Shown: positions 38,584-47,227 of the stretch, piece after piece | How the letters are laid out: the number at the start of each line of letters is the position of its first letter | Position numbering within the stretch: position 1 is the stretch's first letter | Source of the DNA: Methylobacterium sp. WSM2598 | Lineage (GTDB): Bacteria > Pseudomonadota > Alphaproteobacteria > Rhizobiales > Beijerinckiaceae | Direction: 5' to 3' | NCBI RefSeq assembly: GCF_000379105.1 | Contig: NZ_KB900609.1 | Coordinates: 2,592,365 to 2,656,364, forward strand | DNA length: 64,000 bases | Program-made: the position numbers and the translations under genes | The notes under the pieces: generated by a model | Told to the model about the DNA's origin: nothing | The model's database searches: none | The model's input: only the letters and a program-made list of their open reading frames with translations

Positions 38584-39672
38584 ATGCTGATCGGCGCCAC
38601 CCTCGGCCGCTACATCGCGGCCCGCTTCCTGCGCATGATCGCCGGGGTGTTCCTGACGGTCTTCGCCCTCGTCTACACCCTCGACTTCGTCGAGCTGATG
38701 CGGCGCGCCGGCGAGGCGCCCGGGGCGAGCGCGCTCACGGTCGCGCATCTCTCCCTGCTGCGCACGCCCGCGGTCGCCGAGCAGATCATGCCCTTCGCGA
38801 TCCTGTTCGGCGCGATGGGGGCGCTGCTCCAGCTCAGCCGCAAGCTCGAACTGGTGGTGGCGCGGGCCGCCGGCATCTCGGCCTGGCAGTTCCTGCAGCC
38901 GGGCGTGCTCGTCGCGGTGGGGATCGGGGCCCTGATGGTCGGGGCCTACAACCCCCTGGCGGCCTCCCTCAAGCAGCGCTCGACGCAGGTCGAGGCCCGG
39001 ATCTTCGCCCGCTCCACCAAGGGGGGCCTGAGCAACGACCTCTGGATCCGCCAGCGCAGCGTCGACGGGCAGGCGATCGTGCGGGCGAGCACCGCCATCG
39101 AGGGCACGACCTCGCTCGCGGGCGTCACGATCTTCACCTTCGACGCGCAGGGCGCCTTCGGCCAGCAGATCGAGGCCCGCCGGGCCACCCTGCACGACGG
39201 CTACTGGGAGCTGCAGGACGCGCGCGTCCTCACTCAGGATTCGGGGCCCGAGAGCTACGACACCTACCTGGTCGCCTCGAACCTCGCCCCGAGCCAGGTC
39301 CGCCAGCGCGTCACGCCCCCGGATTCCGTGCCTTTCTGGCAACTGAGCGAGACGATCGCGCGCAGCGAGCGGGCGGGGCTCGACGCCGCGCGCTATCGTC
39401 TGCAGCGGGCGGTGCTCCTCGCCCGGCCGATGCTGTTCGTCGCGATGGTGCTGGTGGCCGCCTCCGTTTCATTAAGATTCTTCCGCTTTGGTGGCATCGG
39501 CAGGATGGCGCTGGCGGGTGTGGCGGCGGGCTTCGCGCTCTACGTCGCCCGGCAGGTCATGGAGGGCCTCGGCGCCTCGGGGATCGTCGCGGCCCCCGTG
39601 GCGGCGTGGTTCCCGGCCGTGGTAGGGAGTCTGCTCGGTACGCTCGCGCTTCTGTACCAGGAGGATGGCTGA
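38584..39672 (+). CDS. lptG: LPS export ABC transporter permease LptG
   Basis: A 362-residue partner of LptF with the same layout: membrane helices beginning TLGRYIAARFLRMIAGVFLT, a periplasmic jellyroll and three C-terminal helices. The conserved LRTPAVAEQIMPFAILFGAM is typical of LptG. The start lies seven bases after the lptF stop, and its own stop overlaps the lptD start (TGATG). Confidence 0.95.
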   Translation: MLIGATLGRYIAARFLRMIAGVFLTVFALVYTLDFVELMRRAGEAPGASALTVAHLSLLRTPAVAEQIMPFAILFGAMGALLQLSRKLELVVARAAGISAWQFLQPGVLVAVGIGALMVGAYNPLAASLKQRSTQVEARIFARSTKGGLSNDLWIRQRSVDGQAIVRASTAIEGTTSLAGVTIFTFDAQGAFGQQIEARRATLHDGYWELQDARVLTQDSGPESYDTYLVASNLAPSQVRQRVTPPDSVPFWQLSETIARSERAGLDAARYRLQRAVLLARPMLFVAMVLVAASVSLRFFRFGGIGRMALAGVAAGFALYVARQVMEGLGASGIVAAPVAAWFPAVVGSLLGTLALLYQEDG

Positions 39673-42332
39673 TGCCTTCCCCTCGGACGGGCGACGCGAC
39701 GGCAACGGGTGCGGGGATGGGTCGAGTCGTGCGTAGGAGCGCCCTCCGGGTGGCCTCCCCGGTGCTGGCGACGCTGCCGGCCCTCGCCCTGGCGGCGGGG
39801 CTGCCGGACGCGGCGCGCGCCCAGCCCACCCTCAACGACCGCATCAACGCGGGCGCCTCCAAGAGCGCGAACCAGCAGCGCCTCCTCGTGGAGGCGCAGG
39901 AACTCGTCTACGACAACGACCGCAACACGGTCTCGGCGGTCGGCAATGCCGAGCTGCATTACGGCGCCCGCACGCTGCTGGCCGACCGGGTGCGCTACGA
40001 CCGCGACAGCGGCCGGGTCTTCGCCGAGGGCAACGTCCGGCTCACCGACGAGACCGGCGCCATCGTCACCGGCGACCGGATGGAGCTGACGGACGATTTC
40101 CGCAACGGCTTCATCGATTCCCTGCGCCTGCAGCAGACGATCTCGCCGCGCGGGCGGGTGGCGCGGGTGCGGTTCTCGGCCCCGCGGGCCGAGCGGGTCG
40201 ACGGCGAGACCACCACCTTCGAGCGCGGCACCTACACGGCCTGCGAGCCCTGCAAGGACCATCCCGAGCGCCCGCCCCTCTGGCAGGTCAAGGCCGCGCG
40301 GATCATCCACAACAATCAGGAGCGGCGCATCTACTACGAGGATGCCTCGATCGAGATCGGCGGCATCCCGGTCGCGTACCTGCCCTACTTCTACACCTCG
40401 GACCCGACGGTGCGGCGCGAGACCGGCTTCCTCACGCCCCACTTCGTGAATTCGAGCGTGTTCGGCTACGGCATCGGCACGCCGTTCTTCTGGAACATCG
40501 CGCCCGACTACGACCTGACGGTGACGCCGACCTTCTCGACCAAGCAGGGCGTGCTCGGCCAGCTGGAGTGGCGCCAGCGCCTCGCCAACGGCTTCTACAA
40601 CCTGCGGCTCAGCGGCATCTTCCAGTCGACGCCGAGCGTCTTCCTCGCCTCGCCGCTCGGGCCGGGCGACCGGGAGTTCCGCGGCTCGATCGAATCGGCG
40701 GGCCAGTTCTACCTGAGCCCGCAATGGCGCGCGGGCTGGGACGTGGTCGGCGTCACCGACAAGTGGTTCCTCGACAATTACCGCATCCGCAACCAGGCCA
40801 TCTCCACCGACTATTTCCGCGAGGCGGTCTCCACCGCCTACCTGATCGGCCAGGGCGACCGCTCCTGGTTCGAGGCGCGGGCCTACTACTTCAAGGGCCT
40901 GTCGACCTACGACTGGCAGAAGCAGCAGCCGATCGTCGCCCCGGTGATCGACTACGACAAGCGCGTCAACGGCCCCGACCCGCTCGGCGGCGAGGTGCGC
41001 GTGCAGATGAACTTCCAGAACCTGACGCGCGACGCGACCCAGTACCAGGAGGTGCCGCGCACCCGGTCCTACCTGCTGTCGCCGAGCCTCTACGGGATCT
41101 CCTACCCGCTCTACCCGACCTGCACGGTCTTCGAGCGCGGCCAGTGCGTGGTGCGCGGCCTCGCCGGCACCGACACCCGCCTCTCCACCCAGGTCTCCTG
41201 GCGACGGGAATTCATCGACGAGTTCGGGCAGGTCTGGCAGCCCTTCGCGTACCTGCGCACCGACGCCTTCTACGTCGACCCGAACACGAGGTCGTACCAG
41301 AACAGCCAGATCACCAACCTGTTCTCGCCCGACGTCGACTTCTCCGGCCGGGTGACGCCGGCGGTCGGGCTGGAATACCGCTACCCGTTCGTGGCCGATC
41401 TGGGCGGGCTCGGGGTGCACACGGTGACGCCGATCGCCCAGGTGATCGCGCGGCCGAGCGAGACGCATATCGGGCGGCTGCCGAACGAGGACGCCCAGAG
41501 CCTCGTCTTCGACGACACCTCCCTGTTCCAGTGGGACAAGTTCTCGGGCTACGACCGCGTCGAGGGCGGCGTGCGCGCCAATCTGGGCGCCGAGTACGCC
41601 ATCACCACCCGGACGGGGTTCCACCTCAACGCCATGTTCGGCGAATCGATCGCTGTGGCGGGCGTGAACTCCTTCCGGCGCGGCGACATCGCCAATGTCG
41701 GGCTGAATTCGGGGCTGGAGACCCAGGGCTCGGACTTCGTGTCCCGGCTCCAGGTCTCGCCGAACCAGAACATCAGCTTCATCACCCGGGCGCGCTTCGA
41801 CAACGACACCTTCGCGCTCAAGCGGCTGGAGACCGGCATCTTCGCCAAGCTGTCGCCCTTCCTGCCCCTCGACACCTCGCTGCTCTACGCCCGCTACGCC
41901 GCCCAGCCGGCGCTCGGCTACGATTACCGACGCGAGGGCATCCAGGCCGCGGCCACCTACAGCATCACGCCGAACTGGTTCATCACCGGCTCGCTGCTCC
42001 TCGACCTCTCGCACTACCTCGAAGTGCGCGACCAGTACGCCGCCTCGCTCGACGCCTACCTGCTCAACCCGGTCGGCACGCCGCCGGTCTACGCCAAGGG
42101 CAACAAGTTCTACGTCTCGTCGGCGCAGTTCGGGTTCGGCTACCGGGACGAGTGCACGACCGTGTCGCTGAGCTACTATACCTCGCCGATCGAGACGGCG
42201 GTGGGCCTGCGCGAGCGGAACCAGACCGTGCTGCTGCGCCTTGAGCTGCGCACGCTCGGCGAGGCGAACCTGCGCCAGAACCTGAATTCCAGCACGACCA
42301 CGGACGGGATCGCCACGACGACGGTGCGGTGA
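39672..42332 (+). CDS. lptD: LPS-assembly outer-membrane protein LptD
   Basis: An 886-residue outer-membrane protein that places lipopolysaccharide in the outer leaflet. After a signal sequence (SALRVASPVLATLPALALAA, cleavage after ARA) come an OstA/LptA-like beta-jellyroll (RLLVEAQELVYDNDRNTVSA) and the C-terminal beta-barrel. The cysteine pair CEPC lies in the jellyroll. The ATG overlapping the lptG stop is chosen, as AGGAGGA lies just ahead; an alternative ATG at 39717 would put the signal peptide nearer the N-terminus. surA, often next in this operon, is not present. Confidence 0.95.
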   Translation: MPSPRTGDATATGAGMGRVVRRSALRVASPVLATLPALALAAGLPDAARAQPTLNDRINAGASKSANQQRLLVEAQELVYDNDRNTVSAVGNAELHYGARTLLADRVRYDRDSGRVFAEGNVRLTDETGAIVTGDRMELTDDFRNGFIDSLRLQQTISPRGRVARVRFSAPRAERVDGETTTFERGTYTACEPCKDHPERPPLWQVKAARIIHNNQERRIYYEDASIEIGGIPVAYLPYFYTSDPTVRRETGFLTPHFVNSSVFGYGIGTPFFWNIAPDYDLTVTPTFSTKQGVLGQLEWRQRLANGFYNLRLSGIFQSTPSVFLASPLGPGDREFRGSIESAGQFYLSPQWRAGWDVVGVTDKWFLDNYRIRNQAISTDYFREAVSTAYLIGQGDRSWFEARAYYFKGLSTYDWQKQQPIVAPVIDYDKRVNGPDPLGGEVRVQMNFQNLTRDATQYQEVPRTRSYLLSPSLYGISYPLYPTCTVFERGQCVVRGLAGTDTRLSTQVSWRREFIDEFGQVWQPFAYLRTDAFYVDPNTRSYQNSQITNLFSPDVDFSGRVTPAVGLEYRYPFVADLGGLGVHTVTPIAQVIARPSETHIGRLPNEDAQSLVFDDTSLFQWDKFSGYDRVEGGVRANLGAEYAITTRTGFHLNAMFGESIAVAGVNSFRRGDIANVGLNSGLETQGSDFVSRLQVSPNQNISFITRARFDNDTFALKRLETGIFAKLSPFLPLDTSLLYARYAAQPALGYDYRREGIQAAATYSITPNWFITGSLLLDLSHYLEVRDQYAASLDAYLLNPVGTPPVYAKGNKFYVSSAQFGFGYRDECTTVSLSYYTSPIETAVGLRERNQTVLLRLELRTLGEANLRQNLNSSTTTDGIATTTVR

Positions 42333-42357
42333 CGGCCCGGCCGGCAGGAGACGCGCC

Positions 42358-43371
42358 ATGCGCCAGATCCTCGCCCTGACCCAGGGCGACCCGGCGGGCA
42401 TCGGCCCGGAGATCGCGCTCAAGGCCTGGGCCTCCCGCGAGGCGGCGGGGCTGGCGCCCTTCGTGCTGATCGGCGACCCGGACTTCATGGCGGAGCGGGC
42501 CGCGCGCCTGGGCCTCGCCGTGCCGGTCGCGGCCGCCGCGCCCGAGGAGGCCGCCGCCGCCTTTTCCCGGGCGCTCCCGGTCTGGCCGCTGGGCGAGCGG
42601 GTGCGGGCCGAGCCCGGCCGCCCCGACCCGGCGACGGCGCCCGCGACCCTGGCCTCGATCGAGGCGGCGGTGCGGCTGGTGCGCGAGGGCCGGGCGGCGG
42701 CCCTGGTCACGAACCCGATCGCCAAGCACGTGCTCTACGCGGCGGGGTTCCGCCATCCCGGCCACACGGAGTACCTCGCCGCCCTCGCGGCGGGGCCCGA
42801 CGGCGTCGCGCCGCGGCCCGTGATGCTGCTGTGGTCGGAGCTGCTGGCGGTGGTGCCGGTGACGATCCACGTGCCCCTGCGGCAGGTGCCGGAGCTGCTG
42901 ACCGAGGACCTCGTCGTCGAGACGGCCCGCATCGTCGACCGGGATCTGCGGGCGCGGTTCGGCCTCGCGCGGCCGCGGCTGGTCCTGGCCGGCCTCAACC
43001 CGCACGCGGGCGAGGAGGGCGGCATCGGCCACGAGGACAGGGACGTGCTCGCCCCGGCGGTGGCGCGGCTGCGCGCCGAGGGGATCGAGATCCGCGGCCC
43101 GCTCCCCGCCGACACGCTGTTCCACGCCCGGGCGCGGGCCGGCTACGACGTCGCCCTCGCCCCGACCCACGACCAGGCGCTGATCCCGATCAAGACGCTG
43201 GCCTTCGACGAGGGGGTGAACGTGACGCTCGGCCTGCCCTTCCTGCGCACCTCGCCGGACCACGGCACGGCCTTCGACATCGCCGCGCGCGGCATCGCCG
43301 AGCCCGCCAGCCTGATCGCGGCGCTGCGCCTCGCCGGGCGCCTGGCGGCGGCCGGCCGCCCGGCCGCGTGA
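42358..43371 (+). CDS. pdxA: 4-hydroxythreonine-4-phosphate dehydrogenase
   Basis: A 337-residue NAD-dependent dehydrogenase of pyridoxal-phosphate biosynthesis. The N-terminus has GDPAGIGPE (10-18). Metal-binding histidines are in HPGHTEYLA and, further on, in [12 protein letters not shown] and [11 protein letters not shown]. It follows lptD by 25 bases, and its TGA overlaps a possible GTG start of rsmA. This lptD-pdxA-rsmA order is widely conserved. Confidence 0.97.
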   Translation: MRQILALTQGDPAGIGPEIALKAWASREAAGLAPFVLIGDPDFMAERAARLGLAVPVAAAAPEEAAAAFSRALPVWPLGERVRAEPGRPDPATAPATLASIEAAVRLVREGRAAALVTNPIAKHVLYAAGFRHPGHTEYLAALAAGPDGVAPRPVMLLWSELLAVVPVTIHVPLRQVPELLTEDLVVETARIVDRDLRARFGLARPRLVLAGLNPHAGEEGGIGHEDRDVLAPAVARLRAEGIEIRGPLPADTLFHARARAGYDVALAPTHDQALIPIKTLAFDEGVNVTLGLPFLRTSPDHGTAFDIAARGIAEPASLIAALRLAGRLAAAGRPAA

Positions 43372-43412
43372 GCGCGGACGGGATGAGTGCGGACGCGGTG
43401 AGCGCGGACGGG
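43368..43412 (+). repeat. 15-base tandem repeat spanning the rsmA start
   Basis: There are three consecutive 15-base units: GTGAGCGCGGACGGG, ATGAGTGCGGACGCG and GTGAGCGCGGACGGG. Units 1 and 3 are identical. Each begins with a possible start codon in the rsmA frame and encodes (M/V)SAD(G/A). The first unit overlaps the pdxA stop. Confidence 0.9.
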
Positions 43413-44240
43413 CTGCCTCCCCTGCGGGAGGTCGTGCGGGCGCACGACCTGATGCCCCGCAAGGCGCTCGGCCAGAACTTCCTGTTCGACCTCAACCTGA
43501 CGGGCCGGATCGCGCGCGCGGCCGGGCCGCTCGCGGGCGTGACCGTGGTGGAGGTCGGCCCGGGACCGGGCGGGCTCACCCGCGCGCTCCTCGCCGAGGG
43601 CGCGGCCCGGGTGGTCGCGATCGAGCGCGACGAGCGGGCGCTGCCGGCCCTGGCCGAGATCGCCGCGCATTACCCGGGCCGGCTCACCGTGGTCCAGGCG
43701 GACGCGCTCGCCTTCGACCCGCGCCCGCTCGTCGGCGCGGGGCCGGCGCGGATCGTGGCGAACCTGCCCTACAATGTCAGCACGGCGCTGCTGACCGGCT
43801 GGCTCGCCGCGGAGGCGTGGCCGCCCTGGTTCGACTCGCTGACCCTGATGTTCCAGCGCGAGGTGGCCGAGCGCATCGTGGCCGACGAGCGCGACCGGGC
43901 GAATTACGGGCGGCTCGGGGTCCTGTGCGGCTGGCGGACGCAGGCGCGCATCCTGTTCGACGTGCCGCCCTCCGCCTTCGTGCCGCCCCCGAAGGTGACG
44001 TCGAGCGTGGTGCGGCTGGTGCCGCGCGCCGCGCCCCTGCCCTGCCGGGTGCGGGCGCTGGAGGCGGTGACGGGCGCGGCCTTCGGCCAGCGCCGCAAGA
44101 TGCTGCGCCAGAGCCTGCGGGCCGCGACGCCGGATCCCGGCCCGCTCCTCGCCGCCGCCGGCATCCCCGAGACGGCCCGGGCCGAGGAGGTGCCGGTGGC
44201 GGGCTTCGTGGCGATGGCGCGGGCGCTCGCGCCGCCGTGA
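43383..44240 (+). CDS. rsmA: 16S rRNA (adenine1518/1519-N6)-dimethyltransferase RsmA (KsgA)
   Basis: A 285-residue methyltransferase that dimethylates two adenines at the 3' end of 16S r[16 protein letters not shown] is the family N-terminal block, [15 protein letters not shown] binds S-adenosylmethionine and NLPYNVS is the catalytic motif IV. The start is uncertain. An ATG at 43383 is used here, but GTG codons at 43368 (overlapping the pdxA stop as GTGA) and 43398 sit in the same three-unit repeat, and none has a clear ribosome site. Coupling to pdxA translation is therefore likely. Confidence 0.95.
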   Translation: MSADAVSADGLPPLREVVRAHDLMPRKALGQNFLFDLNLTGRIARAAGPLAGVTVVEVGPGPGGLTRALLAEGAARVVAIERDERALPALAEIAAHYPGRLTVVQADALAFDPRPLVGAGPARIVANLPYNVSTALLTGWLAAEAWPPWFDSLTLMFQREVAERIVADERDRANYGRLGVLCGWRTQARILFDVPPSAFVPPPKVTSSVVRLVPRAAPLPCRVRALEAVTGAAFGQRRKMLRQSLRAATPDPGPLLAAAGIPETARAEEVPVAGFVAMARALAPP

Positions 44241-44421
44241 GCGCCCGTCGGCGAGGGCGGCCCGCCGGCGGAGCCTCGGCCGTCAAGAGAAGGCGCGGGT
44301 CGGCGGCAGGACCGCGACGAGCCGGATCGGCGTCGCGAACGGCGCGGACGAGGCCGGTCGCGGGAGCGGAGGATGACCCGAACGGCGAGGGCGGGGGACC
44401 TGCGGGCCCCCCGCGCGCCGG

Positions 44422-45372
44422 TCAGCGGGTCTGCTGGATCGCCGAGAGCAGCCAGGGCCCGCCGCGGTCGCGGCGGAAGGTCCAGATCTCGACCGCCTCC
44501 GGATCGCCGTTGGCGACGACGCGGCCCGAGCCGCGCTCCACGGTCACGTCGCGCAGGGCGTAGCGCATGGCCACCGTGGCGTAGTCGGTCGGGCCCTCGC
44601 GCCACGCCTCCGACAGGTCGCCCTGCAGGAGCTTCACGTCGGCGATGCGGTTGATCACGCCGCGGGCGGCGTTGGCCTGCAGCTCCTCGGTGAAGTAGTC
44701 GGCCATCTCGGGCGTCGCGAGGCGGCGGAGCGTGCCCACATCCTCGGCGCCGTAGGCGAGCTGGATCTGGGTCAGGGAGCGCTCGAAGGCCTCGAAATCG
44801 GCCGGGCCGATGCCGACCTGATCGCGCTGCGGCGGCCCGGCCGGGCGCGCGCCGCCCCCGCCGAGGCCCGTCATCGGGTTCGGGCCCGGAGGCGGGCCGG
44901 AGCGGGCGTAGCCGCCGGCCATGGCCGGCTCGGCCTGGCGCCGCCGGAAGAAGCGCACGGCCAGCATCACGAGGCCGACCAGCAGGCCGACCTGGAGCAG
45001 GAAGCCCAGGAAGGAGCCGAAGCCGCCGATGCCGCCGAAGAAGCCGCTGCCGAGGAGCGCGCCGAGCAGGCCCGCGCCGAGAAGGCCGGCGAAGAAGCCG
45101 CCGCCGAAGCGCGGCCGGGCCGGCTGCGGCGCGTAGCCGGGATTGTTCATGGTCGGGCCGGGGGCCGTCTGCGAGCGCTGGATCGGGCCGGACATGCCGG
45201 GAGCCGTGGTGGTCGGGGCCGGCGCCGAGTAGGTGCGCGAGCCGCGCGAGCCCATCCCGGAGCCCGACGAGCCGCCTGGACGCGCCTCGCCGGCCGTCGA
45301 CGCCACGGCCATCAGGGCCGCGAGACCGAGGGCCGCCGCCGTCCGGCGGCCGCGGGAGAAGGTGGTCATCAT
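44422..45372 (-). CDS. Tim44-like domain protein
   Basis: A 316-residue protein with a signal-like N-terminus (TAAALGLAALMAVASTAGEA), a Ser/Gly/Pro-rich linker and glycine-rich hydrophobic segments including FLLQVGLLVGLVMLAVRFF. The C-terminal Tim44-like domain covers about 190-316 (DFEAFERSLTQIQLAYGAED; the end reads RRDRGGPWLLSAIQQTR). Bacterial proteins of this type are membrane-linked and of unknown role; the domain is related to the mitochondrial import protein Tim44. The ATG at 45372 is preferred over a GTG at 45390. It is a single gene convergent with rsmA. Confidence 0.87.
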   Translation of the reverse strand: MMTTFSRGRRTAAALGLAALMAVASTAGEARPGGSSGSGMGSRGSRTYSAPAPTTTAPGMSGPIQRSQTAPGPTMNNPGYAPQPARPRFGGGFFAGLLGAGLLGALLGSGFFGGIGGFGSFLGFLLQVGLLVGLVMLAVRFFRRRQAEPAMAGGYARSGPPPGPNPMTGLGGGGARPAGPPQRDQVGIGPADFEAFERSLTQIQLAYGAEDVGTLRRLATPEMADYFTEELQANAARGVINRIADVKLLQGDLSEAWREGPTDYATVAMRYALRDVTVERGSGRVVANGDPEAVEIWTFRRDRGGPWLLSAIQQTR

Positions 45373-45577
45373 CGGTTCAATTCGCCTCACGCAGTCTACT
45401 CGGGCGAGGATCGCCCTCGCAGGATATGGGGAGCGTCGCTTCGCAGTAAAAGGGAGGGCGCGGGGCGCCCCACCCAGCGTCTAGGGTGGTCCGAGATGCG
45501 CACCATCTGCGAGGGCGGGCAGTTCCGCCAGGACGAAATTTTTTTCGCCCCCCGGATTAACCCGGACGTGTTCTTCG

Positions 45578-46708
45578 TCAGGCCGCGACCCCGGGACGGG
45601 GCGGGCGCGGCGGATCGGCGGCCGGGAAGCTGAGGCGCAGACACGTGCCCTCGCCGAGGGTGCTGCGCAGCCCGACCGCGCCGCCCTGGCGCTTCATCAG
45701 CGCGTGGAGGATGGCGAGCCCGGTGCCGCGGCCGGGCTCGCGGGTGGTGAAGAAGGGTTCGAGGGCGCGGGCCAGCACCTCGGGGGGCATGCCGCTGCCC
45801 GTATCGGCGATCGTCAGCACCACGTGGCGGCCGAGGGTGCCGTCCGCCGCGACGCCCTCGCCGCCGTGGTTGGCGGTGGTCAGGGTGACGCGGCCGCCCT
45901 CCGGCATCGCCTCGCGGGCGTTGGTGAGCACGACCGCGAGGATGAACTCGGTCTGGACCGGGTCGAGGCAGGCCGGCCACAGCGCCTCGTCGAGGGCGAG
46001 GGTGAGCGCGACGCCCTCGCCCAGGATCGCGCGGGCGCGGGGCTCGCAGCCGCGCAGGAGGGCGTTGAGGTCGGTCGCGCGCGGCTCCGGCCGGTGCTTG
46101 CGCGAGAAGGCGAGGAGGTGGCGGGTCAGGGCCGAGGCGCGCTCGGCCGCGTCGGTGGCCCGGGTGAGCGCGCGCTGCACGAAGGGGTCCGGGTGCTCGC
46201 CGAGGCGGCGCTTCAGGCCGTCGACGTAGCCGACCAGGATCTGCAGCAGGTTGTTGAACTCGTGGGCGACGCCGTTGGTGAGCTGGCCCAGGGCCTCGCG
46301 CCGCTGCGCCTGGGCGAGGGCGGATTCGAGGTCGCGGCGGCGGGAGACGTCGAGCCACTGGACGAGGCGCAGGTCCGGCGCGCCGTCGATGGGCGAGAGG
46401 TGGAGCGAGGCCCAGAAGCTGCACCCGTCGCGGCGGCGCAGGAGCAGGTCCGCGTTCGCGGCCACGTCGCCGCGCAGGAGCGCCCGCAGGGCGCCCGCAT
46501 TCTCCGCGTCGGCGCCGAGGGCCGCGAGGGCCTGCCCGGCGAGGGCGTCCGGCTCCTCGCCGAGGGCGCGGGCGGCGGCCGCGTTCGCCCGGCGGATCGC
46601 CCCGTCGCGGCCCAGCAGCAGCGACGGCAGGGGCGAGGCGCCGAGCGCGGTCCACAGCAGGGCGAAAGGGGCCTCCGGCGCGGCCTCGGGCGCGAGCAGA
46701 TCCGACAC
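45578..46708 (-). CDS. Soluble PAS-domain sensor histidine kinase
   Basis: A 376-residue kinase without membrane helices. A PAS domain covers about 18-125, including FWASLHLSPIDGAPDLRLVQ. The phosphorylated histidine is His149 in NGVAHEFNNLLQ, and the ATPase domain has LTNAREAMPEG (N box), ADTGSGMPPE (G1) and GRGTGLAILHALM (G2). The C-terminus is proline-rich. The HEFNN form of the H-box is common in alphaproteobacterial kinases. No response regulator is adjacent, so the partner is encoded elsewhere. It follows sufT on the same strand, but a gap of 157 bases with tandem repeats suggests independent expression. Confidence 0.93.
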   Translation of the reverse strand: MSDLLAPEAAPEAPFALLWTALGASPLPSLLLGRDGAIRRANAAAARALGEEPDALAGQALAALGADAENAGALRALLRGDVAANADLLLRRRDGCSFWASLHLSPIDGAPDLRLVQWLDVSRRRDLESALAQAQRREALGQLTNGVAHEFNNLLQILVGYVDGLKRRLGEHPDPFVQRALTRATDAAERASALTRHLLAFSRKHRPEPRATDLNALLRGCEPRARAILGEGVALTLALDEALWPACLDPVQTEFILAVVLTNAREAMPEGGRVTLTTANHGGEGVAADGTLGRHVVLTIADTGSGMPPEVLARALEPFFTTREPGRGTGLAILHALMKRQGGAVGLRSTLGEGTCLRLSFPAADPPRPPRPGVAA

Positions 46709-46812
46709 GTCAGCCCCTCGCTGGCGGCGGTGGCGGACCCGCCGCGCGTCGTTCCGGCGCGGCCGGCGGCCGGCCGCGCCCGGATCCTACGCCGGCGCCG
46801 GCGGCCAGGCGA

Positions 46813-46862
46813 GTCGCCGCGACCGGGCCGGTCGCCGCGACCGGGCGGGTCGCCGCGACCGG
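46813..46862. repeat. 18-base tandem repeat between sufT and the kinase gene
   Basis: Units GTCGCCGCGACCGGGCCG (46813-46830) and GTCGCCGCGACCGGGCGG (46831-46848) are followed by a third partial copy, GTCGCCGCGACCGG, ending four bases before the sufT stop. Each unit contains a short dyad (GTCGC/GCGAC), so the array can form alternative hairpins. Confidence 0.85.
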
Positions 46863-46865
46863 CCG

Positions 46866-47219
46866 CTACCACATGTCGAGGGCGACGCGGGCCTCGTCGG
46901 ACATCCGGCTCTGGTCCCAGGGCGGGTCGAACACCATGGTGACGGTGCAGCCCTGCACGCCCGGCACGGCCGCGACGGCGTTCTCCACCCAGCCCGGCAT
47001 CTCGCCCGCGACCGGGCAGCCCGGGGCGGTGAGCGTCATGTCGATCGCCACGTGGCGGTCGTCGCTGATGTCGACCTTGTAGATCAGGCCGAGCTCGTAG
47101 ATGTCGGCCGGGATCTCCGGGTCGTAGACGGTCTTGAGGGCGGCCACGATGCCGTCGGTGAGCCGGTCGAGCTCGTCCGGCGGCAGGGCGGAGCCGGTCT
47201 CTGGCGCGGTGTCGGTCAT
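46866..47219 (-). CDS. sufT: SUF-associated MIP18/DUF59 family protein SufT
   Basis: A 117-residue protein with the DUF59 core YDPEIPADIYELGLIY and the cysteine motif TAPGCPVAGEMPGW, which is the conserved Cys of the family. It helps iron-sulfur clusters mature or be delivered to target proteins. It starts nine bases after sufS and is the last gene of the suf operon seen here. The A-type carrier gene sufA, which often follows, is absent. Confidence 0.93.
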   Translation of the reverse strand: MTDTAPETGSALPPDELDRLTDGIVAALKTVYDPEIPADIYELGLIYKVDISDDRHVAIDMTLTAPGCPVAGEMPGWVENAVAAVPGVQGCTVTMVFDPPWDQSRMSDEARVALDMW

Positions 47220-47227
47220 CGGGGTCC

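Noticed and set aside
36948..38600. 550-residue minus-strand frame across the pepA-lptF gap
   Set aside because: It covers a divergent promoter region and is antisense to lptF; no family features.
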